Origin: Siphonodentalium dalli
Taxonomy: Eukaryota > Mollusca > Scaphopoda > Gadilida > Siphonodentaliidae
Length of the DNA: 64,000 nucleotides
Assembly (NCBI GenBank): GCA_032622095.1
Contig: CP136065.1
Location: 113,129,195-113,193,194, forward strand
Reading direction: 5' to 3'
Shown: positions 50,871 through 61,988 of the stretch, piece after piece
How positions within the stretch are numbered: the first letter of the stretch is position 1
Layout: each line of letters opens with the position of its first letter
Notes under the pieces: generated by a model
Database searches by the model: none
Told to the model about the DNA's origin: nothing
The model's input: the letters and a program-made list of their open reading frames with translations, nothing else
Program-made: the position numbers and the translations under genes

Positions 50871-51752
50871 ACGGAATATCGCGGGAGACAATGAACCTAC
50901 AATATGTGAAAGTGTTGGTATCAGTCTCCATACGTGCTGGTAACAAATCATAGCCCATGCACGGTAAAGAGAATCATATTCACACTTGCAATCCCACAGG
51001 CTTCACGAAGAACATAAGGCTTAATTGCTGCCCCTCCATGGCACTGCCCCTATGTGCCGTCCATATATATACGCGCCTGCTTTGCGTTATGCATGCATGG
51101 TAGTATATACCAGAGACGATGCATATATAGGGACGGCGCATTGAGGACAATGCAAGGGGGCAACAGAGCGCGTCACAAGCCCCTGTGATATTTACTTCTT
51201 GGAGAGGGGCCAATGAGAAGGGGGTTCAAATATAGTTCTGAATATGTGACTCCAACGTTCATCTTCGTAATATCTTCCATAGAAGTATTTCAATTTCGAT
51301 TGTTCTATACGAATATACCGTTGCAGCTTGGGCCACATAATGTCAGTAAAGATATATGTGTTCAAAATTTTAGAATGAAAGTATAATATAAGTAATGAAA
51401 GTCTGAATCAAATTGATCTGTAAAAAATTCAACAAACTTACATGAACCACATTCACGAAGTTAGCTGATGTTGTTCTCACGGTTAAAACCACCTGTCTCT
51501 GACACATAATTAGTCATAACACCAGAAGTACCTATATACATGTAGTTTTAGTATTTATGACCAATTTTGTGTCAGGGACCTGTGGTCAAAACACCATGAC
51601 CACGCATATATTGATTCCACATTTCCGTGTCAGTGCACGGCTTGAAGTTGTCTATATAAATATAGTAGCTCTCCATCCTCCACTGCAATGACGCCCGCTT
51701 CGAATAAGCTCTTATCAACGCTATGGAGTTGACGTGCTCTGACGTGCCTGGC
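50871..51752. other. No recognised feature
   Basis: No family signature in any frame. Confidence 0.4.
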
Positions 51753-51866
51753 ATATCTCAAAATATTGAGAATTTATCTGGAAATATTGAGATCTTATCT
51801 GAAAATATTGAGAAGTTATCTCAAAATATTGAGAAGTTTTCACGTAATTTGGAGATAAATAAAATA
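51753..51866. repeat. 21-bp tandem repeat encoding heptads
   Basis: Five units of the form TCT-GAAAATATTGAGA(A/T). In the plus frame this gives the heptad (L/I)S(E/Q/G)NIE(K/N). The frame has no promoter, splice or family support, so coding is unproven. Confidence 0.75.
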
Positions 51867-51893
51867 ATCTCAATATCCTATATATATTTTAAA

Positions 51894-52835
51894 TTCAGCC
51901 ATCGCACAATGTCCCATGTCAGCCATTGTACAATGTCCTATTTCAGCCATCATGCAATGTCCTATTTCAGCCATTGTGTTATACAATATCCTTTCTCAGC
52001 CATCATACAATACCCTATTTCAGCCATCGTGCAATGTCCTATTGCAGCCATCGTACATTGTCCTATTTCGGCCATTGTATATACAATATCGTTTTTAGCC
52101 ATACAATGTCATATGTAAGCCATCGTACAAAGTCCTATTTCATCCATCGTGTATTGTCCTAGTATCAGACATCGTACAATGTCCTATTTCAGCCATCGTA
52201 CATTGTCCTATTTCAGCCATTGTATTATACAATACCCTTTCTCAGCCATCATACAATATCCTATTTAAGCCATCGTACAATGTCATATATCAGCCATCGT
52301 GCAATATCCTTTTTCAGCCATCATACAATATCCTATTTAAGCCATCGTACATTGTCCTATTTCAGCCATTGTATTATACAATACCCTTTCTCAGCCACCA
52401 TACAATGTCCTATTTAAGCCATCGTACAATGTCCTATTTCAGCCACCGTTCACTGTCCTATTTCAGCCATTGTTTATACAATATCCATTTTCAGCCACCA
52501 TACAATGTCCTATTTAAGCCATCGTACAATGACCTATATCAGCCATCGTACACTGTCCTATTTAAGCCATTATGCCATAGTTCAGCCATCACGATATGTC
52601 CAATTTAAGCCATCGTACAATGTCATATTTAAGCCCTCGTACAATGTCCTATTTAAGCCATCGTACAATGTCCTATTTCAGCCATTACGCCATATTTCAG
52701 CCATCGCGCAATGTCCTATTTCAGCATCATGCCCAATTTCAGCCATCGTGAATGTCCTATTTCAGCCATCGTACACTCGACTTATTAGTCCTATTTCAGC
52801 CATTGTACAATATCCTATTTCAGCCATCGTAATAT
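51894..52835. repeat. 25-bp minisatellite, about 37 copies
   Basis: Consensus TCAGCCATCGTACAATGTCC plus TATTT, with many variants (TTAAGCC, ATTGTATTATACAATACCCT). It contains GTAC/TTGTACAA-type palindromic cores. Several ORFs across it are only the repeat read in different frames. Confidence 0.95.
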
Positions 52836-53105
52836 ATATGTGGTTTTAGTGGGACAGAAATAATTATTTTGTTACTTTTTCAATGGCATTATTGCTAAAT
52901 TTTGGTATATATTTAATTAAATTCTTTCTTTTTTTTTGTATATTGTATGCCGCTGCTGTAGTAAGCACATAAATGACAGGGAAACTACTTAAAACATACC
53001 TTGTTATTAAAGATGCATAATCCGAATTAAGTATTTATTTGGCTTCGGTGGGGGGGGGGGGGAGGTAAAATAATATTTGATTCGAGTTGAGAAACGCACC
53101 CATCA

Positions 53106-53113
53106 AAGCTCAG
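53106..53113. repeat. 8-bp target-site duplication, left (AAGCTCAG)
   Basis: Identical to 54,217-54,224, directly outside the hAT-like termini. Confidence 0.9.
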
Positions 53114-54216
53114 CAGGGACGTGGCTAGAGGGTCTGTGGTGTGGTGTCCAGCTTGGAAAATTCCAAGTGCACCTCCCCCCTTGATTCAGATTCAGACAAA
53201 AAACACAAGTTTCGCACCCCCCCCCCCCCCTTGAACCTCAGTGATCATACCTAATATTCTATTTATTCATAAACCAGGGTTCTATAATACCGGTATGAGA
53301 ACATTCAGATATTTTAACCTGAAAAATTGCTTAAATCGTAACATCTAGTGGTCTCTAACACCAGACAAATGCACACGGCTACGGGCAAGATAACAGGACA
53401 CACCGGACTGACCGTGGTTGTTCGACCCGGTGTGCGAAAATATTGAAAACTATATAAGAAATTCGCAAATCCTAACATCTGGACTGGCCTCAACTGAAGC
53501 TTTCCTAGTGTTGGAAATTTCAAACCTCATACCCCTTCCCCCTCAGGTTGGGAAATTCTCCAACTGATGACCATTCCAGTCCACAAGTTTGATCAAATGT
53601 AGTAAAATATTGTTTTGTTAAACTAATTAGCGGTTTTGTATTTACCACGGGAGAGGAACAATGACACACCGGGCGGACCATGGTTCGGCCCGGTGTGCGA
53701 AAAGTTTGAAATCTGAACAAGAAAATCGCAAAATCCTAGCATCTAGACTAGCCTCAAACCTTCCTAGAGTTGGAAATTTCAAACCTGACACCCCCACTTA
53801 GGTTGGAAAGTTTCCAACTGATGACAATTCCAATGACAATGTTCACCAACTGTATGACAATATATATATTTTTTAATTAACTAGCAGTTTTGGACTGGCC
53901 ACGGGAGAGGAACCAAGGCACAAGCCTTCCAAGTGTTGAAAATTTCCAACCTGTCACCCCCCTCTAAGGTTGCAAAATTTCCAACTGATGACCATTTCAG
54001 TCCAAAATTTTGACCAAAAATAGGAATATATGCAAATATTGCTCCAAAAACAATTAATTCCCCCCAATAAATTGTTTGACAATCAAACTACAAGAACATT
54101 TTCAACCTATTGTTAAAATTTCCTACTAATGTTTTGGCAGGTATGAAATTTATAACTGTTGAAAAATTTGAACAAGACAACCCCCCCCCCCCCCCCCCCC
54201 TGTCGCCACGTTCGTG
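53114..54216. mobile_element. hAT-type non-autonomous element, uninterrupted copy
   Basis: Left end CAGGGACGTGGCTAGAGGG, right end TGTCGCCACGTTCGTG, with a perfect 8-bp TSD AAGCTCAG. It is collinear with the hAT parts of 10,843-17,770 but lacks the LINE and has the 680-bp block only once. The GGTTGGAAATTTCCAAC word occurs several times. No transposase, so it was mobilised in trans (inference). Confidence 0.9.
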
Positions 54217-54224
54217 AAGCTCAG

Positions 54225-55690
54225 CGTGATCAGATATCGATTTTGGAAATTTTTCGAGATATGTAATTTTTGGCGGCCTGGCAAATATTCGTCAAGTATG
54301 CAGACGGTCTCAGACCAAATTGCGGATGAAGGTGGATAACTCTAAAATCAAGTGGCTTTGGTGTTAGATATTTGACAATCCGGCACAAAAGTTTTATCAT
54401 ACAGGGCCGGGGTGGGTGGGTCCGAAGAGTCCCGAAAAAATGAGTTTGTGCAAATTTTTTTCTATTCACATTTTTGCCCTTGTTTTAAGTTGTTTTCAAA
54501 TATATTCATTAATAATTGTGTTCTAAGGCAGGTTATGGCCTTTACATACACTTAGGAACAGGGTAGGTATAAGATATAAGTAATACAGGAGAGACCTTCC
54601 AAAAGCAGACCTATATACCGGGTGGGGTGGGTGCATCTCAGAGGCCTGAACAAAATTGTTTGTGCAAATTTTTTTCAACCCACATTATGGACATTGTTTT
54701 AAGTTGTTTTCACTAATAAATGTGTTCTAACATAGCTTATGACCTTAACCAACACTTAAGAACATATGTAGGTGTAAGATAAAGCACTATCTGGTGCCAA
54801 ATAAAAGTGATGACTGAATAGGAGTGCTGGTTTGCATTTCACCTCAAATTAATATTGAATAGTGCCTGGTAGTGCTGGCATTTTCACTCTGGCATGTCTA
54901 ATGACCAAATAATACTAGTGCTGCAGAGTGCTGGCTAACAAAATACCTCAAATTAAAAAAAAACATACCAGCCTGTTTATTTGGCTCCAAAGAGTGATAC
55001 TTATATACTATATAATTAACTGTCATTGCAGGTATGGCTATAAGGTGTTCTGATATGATGGTTGGTGGCACCTTTTTGGAAACAACAGTGAAGAAGTCAT
55101 TAATTAGTAACTGGACTATTTATGTAAAAATTAAACACAATGTTGGCTTATTGGCACTATAAATATTACCTCACAATATCTGTGCATACTGTAGAATAAA
55201 ACACTTTTTATTTCAAAATGTATTTTTCAATGTCGAAAACAACATCATAACCGTTGATAGTTTTTCAATTGTTTGAACATTTGGAATCTGCCAGAAACGG
55301 ACCAATTTAAAACTTACCTTTGATTCTGTTTGATTTGGTCTTGAATAGATTTAAAATGATTTTTTTTCTTATTTTAGGGGGTGGGTCCAAAAAAATCAGG
55401 CGGAAAGAAAAAAAATTTTGCACAAAAAGGGCGGGTGGGTAGCAAAAGGGCTGTAAAAAAAATTTTGGGCCCTGTATGTATAAATTTTCTCACGACCTGA
55501 ATCCGGCCAAATTTCGTAGAACAAAATGTTGATAAATAATACGTTTTGGGCAATTTATACTATAGTTTCATATAACTGAAGCGCCATTTAAAAAAATTTG
55601 GTTGTTGTTGTTATTGTTATTGTTGTTTTTGTTGTTGGTGTTGGAATCTGATGATATGGCGACCATCAAATCGGATTGAGTACGTTTAAT
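54225..55690. repeat. Dispersed repeat, minus copy, split by an insertion
   Basis: 54,225-54,400 and 55,480-55,690 together match the reverse complement of 22,045-22,435. The gap between them is the element at 54,402-55,474. Confidence 0.75.
54402..55474. mobile_element. CAGGGCC element nested in a dispersed repeat
   Basis: The termini CAGGGCC(G/C) and GGGCCCTG are inverted, and both ends carry a GGGTGGGT(G/A)GGTCC-like or CCCACCC motif next to AAATTTTTTT. A ~200-bp internal block (TTTGTGCAAATTTTTTTC...TTGTTTTAAGTTGTTTTC) is duplicated at about 54,450 and 54,660. hAT-like by its ends; the 8-bp TSD is not clean. Confidence 0.6.
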
Positions 55691-55717
55691 ATATGCATGA
55701 CTGGCGCTATAGGCCCA

Positions 55718-55721
<4 letters not shown>

Positions 55722-55760
<39 letters not shown>
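55722..55760. repeat. (TA)n microsatellite
   Basis: About 19 TA units. Confidence 0.95.
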
Positions 55761-55763
<3 letters not shown>

Positions 55764-56529
55764 GTATCGCAATATTTGTACTTACCGATAAAGATTTTCC
55801 TGTGAGACAACACAGGGCGAATATCGCCAAAGCACGGAAGCGAAAACGGGACATCCCTAACTTCCGCTGCCTTCTATAGCGTCAGTAAAGTTCCGAAACT
55901 AGAGTCACGAGTGCATATTTTCTTTTTATACTCAATATATTTGAGCTACTTACAAATAAGACCAATATATTAGTTTAAGAAAATAATTTTGAAATAGTCG
56001 ATCGTATCTAAAGCGCTTTGCATACTGAAGAGCGTAAACACGTAATACGCTGGCAAGAGATAAGGGTTGGGTACTTCCATTCAAAGATTCACAAATGAGT
56101 AGGTATACTTTGATCATTTCGCCTTCAGATACGATTACAGCTAACAATTGTTAAATGGTGAATTTTATCTTTCACGCTATCGAAAGATGGCAAGATAAAA
56201 ACATTAAGACAGAACCATTAGCATCTCAAATCGAGCAGATTGCACAATGCCCGAAGTGATCACATATCACCTATACGCACCGAGTTAAATTTGTTGACAA
56301 ATGGTTCCAACAAGGCCAGCGCTAGATTGGAATATCAGAATGTATTTTTCTACCAAACCATGTAGGGTCACGGCGGACCACCTATTTTCTTTTCAGTCTA
56401 TTGTTGACCAAGCCTTCACAGAAGAGTTTTCGCAGGTTTCATCGATCTGCAAAATGCGTTATATCATATGTGCATGGTCCATCTCTTTGTAAACATGTAT
56501 TATATAGTTACCGGGGTATAAAATATTAT
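55761..56529. other. No recognised feature
   Basis: No family signature. The last ~50 bases share the ATAGTTACCGGGGTATA word with the flank of the MITE at 3,675. Confidence 0.4.
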
Positions 56530-56908
56530 ATATGAATCGAAGACCCCTGTCCGGAAAGGCTTCTGTCGATCAATATTGATTAAATTTCGAATATTTTCTT
56601 GTCTAAAACCGTGTGGTTGTTTAGTTAACGAACATTAGTTGTTAATTAGACTCATTATCGATTATAACTATGTAATAAAACAATACAAACAATCAAGCTG
56701 GCACATTAGACGTTCAGAGAATAGCTATGGGAACACCATAATGATCTCTACCGCTATATGGTATCGCCTGAATAGTCTGTTATAAAATAGAACAATAAAG
56801 TGTCCCACTTAATCATCTCATTTTATAATTAAAAAAATCGAAATTAAACCAAATTAAATAAATATTAATTGATAGAAGCTTTTCTGGACAGGGGTCTTCA
56901 ATTCATAT
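56530..56908. mobile_element. TIR MITE, copy 2
   Basis: Inverted termini ATATGAATCGAAGACCCCTG and CAGGGGTCTTCAATTCATAT. The interior matches the MITE at 3,675-4,089 in reverse orientation (AACCGTGTGGTTGTTTAG, AAGTGTCCCA). Confidence 0.75.
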
Positions 56909-56959
56909 CTATTATGTTATACCCACTAAACTATTTCAAAATTGTTATATAAACTTTTA

Positions 56960-57241
56960 TTTACTATCTTGATTAATCAACTTACTATCTTACTTAATCA
57001 ACTTAGCTATCTTGATTAATCAACTTAGCTATCTTGATTAATCAACTTACTATTTTGACTAATCAACTTAACTATCTTGATTAACCAACTTAGCTATCTT
57101 GATTAATCAACTTAGCTCTCTTGATTAATCAACTTACTATATTGATTAATCAACTTCCTATCTTGATAAATCAACTTCCTATCCTGATTAATCAACTTAG
57201 CTATCTTGATTAATCAACTTAGTTATCTTGATTAATCAACT
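56960..57241. repeat. 22-bp minisatellite, 13 copies
   Basis: Unit TTAGCTATCTTGATTAATCAAC. Each unit carries the palindromic word TTGATTAATCAA. Confidence 0.95.
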
Positions 57242-57780
57242 TTATGATCCACACATCGATGTGGTCGTCACATGACATGATATATGCTATTGTCAAGGTC
57301 CGATTGCTGCATATTGTGAAACTTGTAAATCTAGGGTAGCCCAGTGAATAATAAAACGCTCTTCGTTTTCACTCTGACTTTATAACGTGAATACCGTAAA
57401 CACATCACTTTATACTTGCACACGAGGCCAACAAATTAGTATTAAACAAGATCTGGACTGTCGCCCGCGGTGCACACCACCTTTTTGCATACAGCCTAGG
57501 ATAGGCATACCCAAATTAGAAGTAAGGACCCCGACCAGTTTCGATCATATCAACTGATTTATTTTAAAGCTGTCCTTTTACTCAATATCTCCACCCAATT
57601 CCATTCAGATTGAAATCTGATGAACAATGGTTCATACATTCGTGCGGACAGACAGGTATAGCGTTATTCTATAAGACGAAGAGACAAGCATGGTGGGACA
57701 TTTCCTTACTGTAGTCATATAGGGATATATTTACACACTAAGTGTTGTTATCACTAAATCCAGCATTCTGATTGGTCGGC
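57242..57780. other. No recognised feature
   Basis: Contains an AACGCTCTTCGTTTTCAC word at about 57,355 related to the other AACGCTCTTT motifs. Otherwise nothing. Confidence 0.4.
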
Positions 57781-58240
57781 GCCCACGTGGCTAGTTGCAG
57801 TTATTTCTCGGTGAATGCGTAACGCCTCATAACACCAAGCTAATAACACCATCGATACGTTATTAGGTTTGGAAAGACGAACGCGTAATGCTTTGGGCGC
57901 ATTTTGACTCGCGCAGGATTGACTTAATACATCATCGGGTTTCAACATGAAGAGAAATTGTTCCTATTAACTTTTGCCAAGGGTGCTATTGGGTATTTTG
58001 GGCTGATCTTGTCACGATACACTTTTCGATTTAAATATATTTACAAAAGCGGCTTTTTCGCTAAATGTATATAAATATAAGGATTAACTGTCATGTGGAC
58101 TATTTTTATGGAGATGTAACGGTGAGGTAAGTGGACATAACTTGTATGTAAAACCCTTCGGGTTTTACACAAGTTATGTCCACTTACCTCACCGTTACAT
58201 CTCCATAAAAACAGTCCACATGACAGTTAATCCTTATATA
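57781..58240. repeat. Dispersed snapback repeat, copy 2
   Basis: Same family as 1-485. The hairpin at 58,075-58,240 is nearly perfect, with ~80-bp arms closing on an AAACCCTTCGGGTTT tip. Confidence 0.9.
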
Positions 58241-58318
58241 TGTCTATGCGAAAACGCAATTCTCCATAAAACTAAGAGTTGGGCTCACGGCTCCACATGA
58301 AACGACAATTGGTGTCTA

Positions 58319-58850
58319 CTAATAGGGTGTATACTTTGAACCCGAAAATGTTCAGTCTTTACCTTAATGACTTCCCAGCTGAATTTAATGACGGATGTGA
58401 CCACATAAAAGTTGTAAGTTCGGCAGTCAACTAATTTGTGCGCTGATAACATTGTCCTCCTATCAGGTAGTGAAGGTGGCTTGCAAAATTCACTAAATGA
58501 CATTACCTCAAATGGCAATTAACTCTCAACATTAACAGATCAAAATATATTGGTGTTTAAAACAATTCAAATTTATTAGAAAAAAAACGACACCGCTTTG
58601 GACGTCATAAATGAATACCGCTATCTAGCTATAGGGGTATATATATATATAATATATGCAGGAAAATTCGATCACAAGCAGATATAGCCAAGAAGGACAC
58701 AATGCACGTTTTGCCCAATTGCAGAGCGTATACTGCCATTGAGTGAACTTGACATATACGTACGCGTTGCAAACTGTTTACAAGCACAATTGAACCTATG
58801 CGATATTCTCTATTGCCTCCTTAGGAGAATATACGTATAAATTATCACAT
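58319..58850 (+). pseudogene. Decayed LINE reverse transcriptase fragment
   Basis: The plus frames show MFSLYLNDFP (58,348), then CADNIVLL (~58,439) where YADD is expected, then a DVINEYRYL word (~58,595). This is the RT palm order of Jockey/CR1-like LINEs. Stops and frameshifts occur throughout, and neither end is intact. It is not close in sequence to the LINE at 11,731-16,830 (NDFP versus IDSL after motif B), so it represents another family. Confidence 0.7.
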
Positions 58851-58869
58851 AACAAGGCACTCTTTCCAC

Positions 58870-59560
58870 ACACACACCCAATCCAAAATGGCCGCCGTCC
58901 AGAAGGGTTCAAATAGGGCACACATGGATGCCATTTCTCGAACCCTTGACCGATTTAGGTCAAACAAAGGGTGTTGTATATAGGGTCCCCAAACCAATCT
59001 AAATATTCACCCCACTCGCCCCGACCCAAAATGGCCGCCGTCGTGATGGGTTCAAATAGGGCACCCATATAATTTCTCGGTCCATTGACGGATGTAGCTC
59101 AAACAAAGGGTGTTGTACTAGGGTAGCCCCCAAGCCAAGCTAAATATCCACACACAACCCCACCCGATCCAAAATTGCCGCCGTCCAGAGGGGTACAATT
59201 AGCGCACCCATTTCAATTCTCGGCCATTAAATTTGACCGATTTATGTCAAACGAAGGCCTAAAGGGTGTTGTATGGTGGCGCCCAAACCAATCTAAATAT
59301 TCACCCACTAACCCACCCCGATCCAAAATGGCCGACATCCAGAGGGATTAATTCAAATAGCTAGCTAGTGCACCCTGCCATTTCTCGGCCCCTTTACTGA
59401 TTTAGTACAAACAAATGGTGTTGTCGGGTGGCCCAAAGCCAATCGAAATATTAAACCCACTCACCCCACCCCTATCCAAAATGGCCGCCGCCCAGAGGGA
59501 TTTAAATAGGGAGCCCACGTCATGTCTCGGCCTCTTGAATTGACCGATTTAGGTCTATTT
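58870..59560. repeat. ~145-bp tandem repeat, 5 copies
   Basis: Units with CCAAAATGGCCGCCGTCCAG, GGTTCAAATAGGGCACCCAT, TTTCTCGGCC and GGGTGTTGTA begin at about 58,881, 59,026, 59,167, 59,322 and 59,474. The AAAATGGCCGCC word resembles a YY1 site; whether it is bound is unknown. Confidence 0.88.
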
Positions 59561-59607
59561 GTATAGGTGGTCACAGAAATATCGGCTGTGAATACTGCTT
59601 GATTTGA

Positions 59608-59954
59608 TTGAGGTACTATACACTAAATCCGGCCATTTATGTGACCATCTCCTTTTATAATCAACAGAATATATGCAACAAATGAATGAATTTGAGCCAT
59701 AGATTAGTGCAAATTACACTTGTGTGCTCTATAAACGATGCATACAACATAGTAATTATAATGAAAATGATTTTATGGAGTCATAAATTCATTTTCATTA
59801 TAATTACCATGGTGTCCGCATCATTCATAGAGCACACACGTGTATTTTGCACTAATCCATGGCTCAAATTCATTCATTTGTTGCATATATTATGTTGAGT
59901 ATAAAAGGAGATGGTCATATAAATGGTCGGATATAGTTTACAGTACTCCTTTAA
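59608..59954. mobile_element. Palindromic TTAA-type MITE, copy 2
   Basis: Same family as 9,218-9,565. Arms of ~165 bp pair from GGTACTATACACTAAATCCG to CGGATATAGTTTACAGTACTC. The right boundary is TTAA (59,951); the left is decayed to TTGA. Confidence 0.8.
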
Positions 59955-60034
59955 GTTGTTATTTTGCATTGATGTTGATTGATTGTTTAATTAACTCAAC
60001 GCCACAAGTATAAGTGGAGAATGTAGAGTAATAC

Positions 60035-60624
60035 TTAAAGGGGTACTGTACGCCATTTTCATTAAATTTCCGGTGACAACAACGATCTAATATCGATAAT
60101 ATATAGAAACATAAGTAATTTGAGTCGAAGATGTATTCTGTAAACGCTCAGGTTAATAGGCTATCTTAAAATTTAATAATTTAAAAGTTAATAATTTGAT
60201 ATAAATTGAATTTATGACTGGAGCCATAAAATGGCGTCAATTAAATTACGAATTACCGTAATCAAAACAGTAATTGAGGGATACTGGATTGTTAAACCGA
60301 TCGCACACACGATCGCTTAAAATATTATGATGATACGGGGAGAACACTCAAGCCACTCACTGACTAGCGACGATACAATAACTTAAATGATTATATGGGA
60401 CTAGTATGCATATAATATAACTTTTATTTGATTCATTTGGTTGAAAACTTTACAAAAATTACTCGACAACGACAATTTGTATTTTTGCATTCCGGTAAAT
60501 TTGTCATCCGTAACATGACTTCGTACTCAACAGACTTTCAAATAATGGAAAAATTGTTACCTTATTCTCCGACTCGGAGACTATAGAAACCAACAACAAC
60601 ATTTGGCGTACAGTACCCCTTTAA
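60035..60624. mobile_element. TTAA-flanked MITE
   Basis: TTAA at 60,035-60,038 and 60,621-60,624 flanks a 582-bp unit with inverted ends AGGGGTACTGTACGCC and GGCGTACAGTACCCCT. There is no ORF. The termini resemble those of the palindromic MITE next to it (AGGAGTACTGTAAAC), suggesting one mobilising enzyme of piggyBac or Kolobok type. Confidence 0.88.
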
Positions 60625-61039
60625 CATATATATACACGTATTTACAAAAAGGGGCCACTGTTGTCTGGCTTGCCATTTTCATATGGCAGAAGGGTGTCAG
60701 ACCGATTCTCCGAAGACCTATTACTACGAAGACCCACAACTCCGAAGACCCGATTCTCCGACGGCCCACAACTCCGAAGACCCGATTCTCCGACGGCCCA
60801 TAACTGCGAAGATCCGATTCTCCGAAAGCCCATAACTCCGAAGGGCCGATTCTCCGAAAGCCCACAACTCCGAAGGGCGGATTCTCCGAAGACCTATAAC
60901 TCCGAAGACCTATAACTCCGAAGGGTCGATTCTACGAAGACCTATAACTCCGAAGGCCAGATTCTCCGACGGCCCATAACTCCGAAGTTCCGATTCTCCG
61001 AAGATTTTGTGTTATCGGGGTATTAAATAGTGTACAGTC

Positions 61040-61230
61040 CAGTGGCGAAGCCAAGGGGTCCCAAAATTCATACTGCCCCCATTAAACCTCTACTTGCTAT
61101 TTCAGACAATATGGGCCCCTACCAAAACATGTCCAATGTCATGTACAAACGCCCGGAAATCGTTCATGTGGCATCAATATATTCAAACTTTTCCTACTGC
61201 CCCCTAAATGGGAATCCTGGCCCGCCACTG
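61040..61230. mobile_element. Mini hAT-like unit a (CAGTGGCG...CGCCACTG)
   Basis: It starts CAGTGGCGAAGCCAAGG and ends CCTGGCCCGCCACTG. CAGTGGCGGAGCCAG is a terminus I associate with animal hAT elements. There is no clean TSD. Confidence 0.5.
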
Positions 61231-61452
61231 ACTATACACCAGATACTATAACGTTACATTGGCCCATGAGATGCCAGAGTAAAATGTACAGTGCTGAACG
61301 GGGAAGAACTTGTCCTTTTTAATATATAAAATTAACTTGATTGCCAGAAAAAAGGGCGAGTTCTGCCCATTTGGCCCCCGTTCGCCCCTGTGCATGTTAG
61401 GCTATACTCTGACATTCTTGCAGCGTTTCGTTATAATACACCCGGTGCATAC

Positions 61453-61730
61453 CAGTGGCGGAGCCAGAGTTCCCATTTATGGGTGCACATTAATTAGCAT
61501 ATGTGGGGGATATATCATGCATATGATATGCCGAATGCATATCACGAAGGCCTGATTTGGGGAGCGCATGCATGGGAGGGGTCGCCCCCAATCGTTGGTC
61601 CGGGGGCTCCCCTGGGCAGGAACACTGTGAATATTTGAATGCCTAGGAGGGATTTCCGGACGTTTACATGACATTTGACATGTTTTTTTGGGGGGCGGTC
61701 TTCCCTAGGGCCCCATTGACTCCGCCACTG
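61453..61730. mobile_element. Mini hAT-like unit b (CAGTGGCG...CGCCACTG)
   Basis: It starts CAGTGGCGGAGCCAGAG and ends GACTCCGCCACTG. Together with unit a it fills the centre of the foldback. Confidence 0.5.
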
Positions 61731-61988
61731 GACTGTACACTATTTAATAAGCGATAAAACATGATCTTCGGAGAATCGGCCCTTCGGAGAATCGGCCCTT
61801 CGGAGTTATAGACCTTCGGAGTTATGGGAGTTCGGAGTTATAGGCCTTCGGAGTTATGGGCTTTCGGAGTTATGGGTCTTCGGAGTTATGGGATTTCGGA
61901 GAATCGGGACTTCGGAGTTATGGGCTTTCGGAGAATCGGGGCGTCGGAGAATCGGACCTTCGGAGTTATGGGTCTTCGGAGAATCGCT

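Larger units (their letters stand above)
60701..61988. mobile_element. Foldback-like element with tandem-repeat arms
   Basis: The left arm (60,701-61,006) is an array of CGATTCTCCGAAG and ATAACTCCGAAG units of about 20 bp; the right arm (61,762-61,988) is the inverted array CTTCGGAGAATCGG / CTTCGGAGTTATGGG. The inner ends (61,021-61,062 and 61,708-61,749) are also inverted repeats beginning TATTAAATAGTGTACAGTCC. There is no ORF beyond repeat translation. Confidence 0.8.

Noticed and set aside
59020-59060. tRNA-like B box (GGTTCAAATAGG) in the 145-bp repeat
   Set aside because: No A box, no cloverleaf arms, and the word does not match the GGTTCRANNCC consensus.
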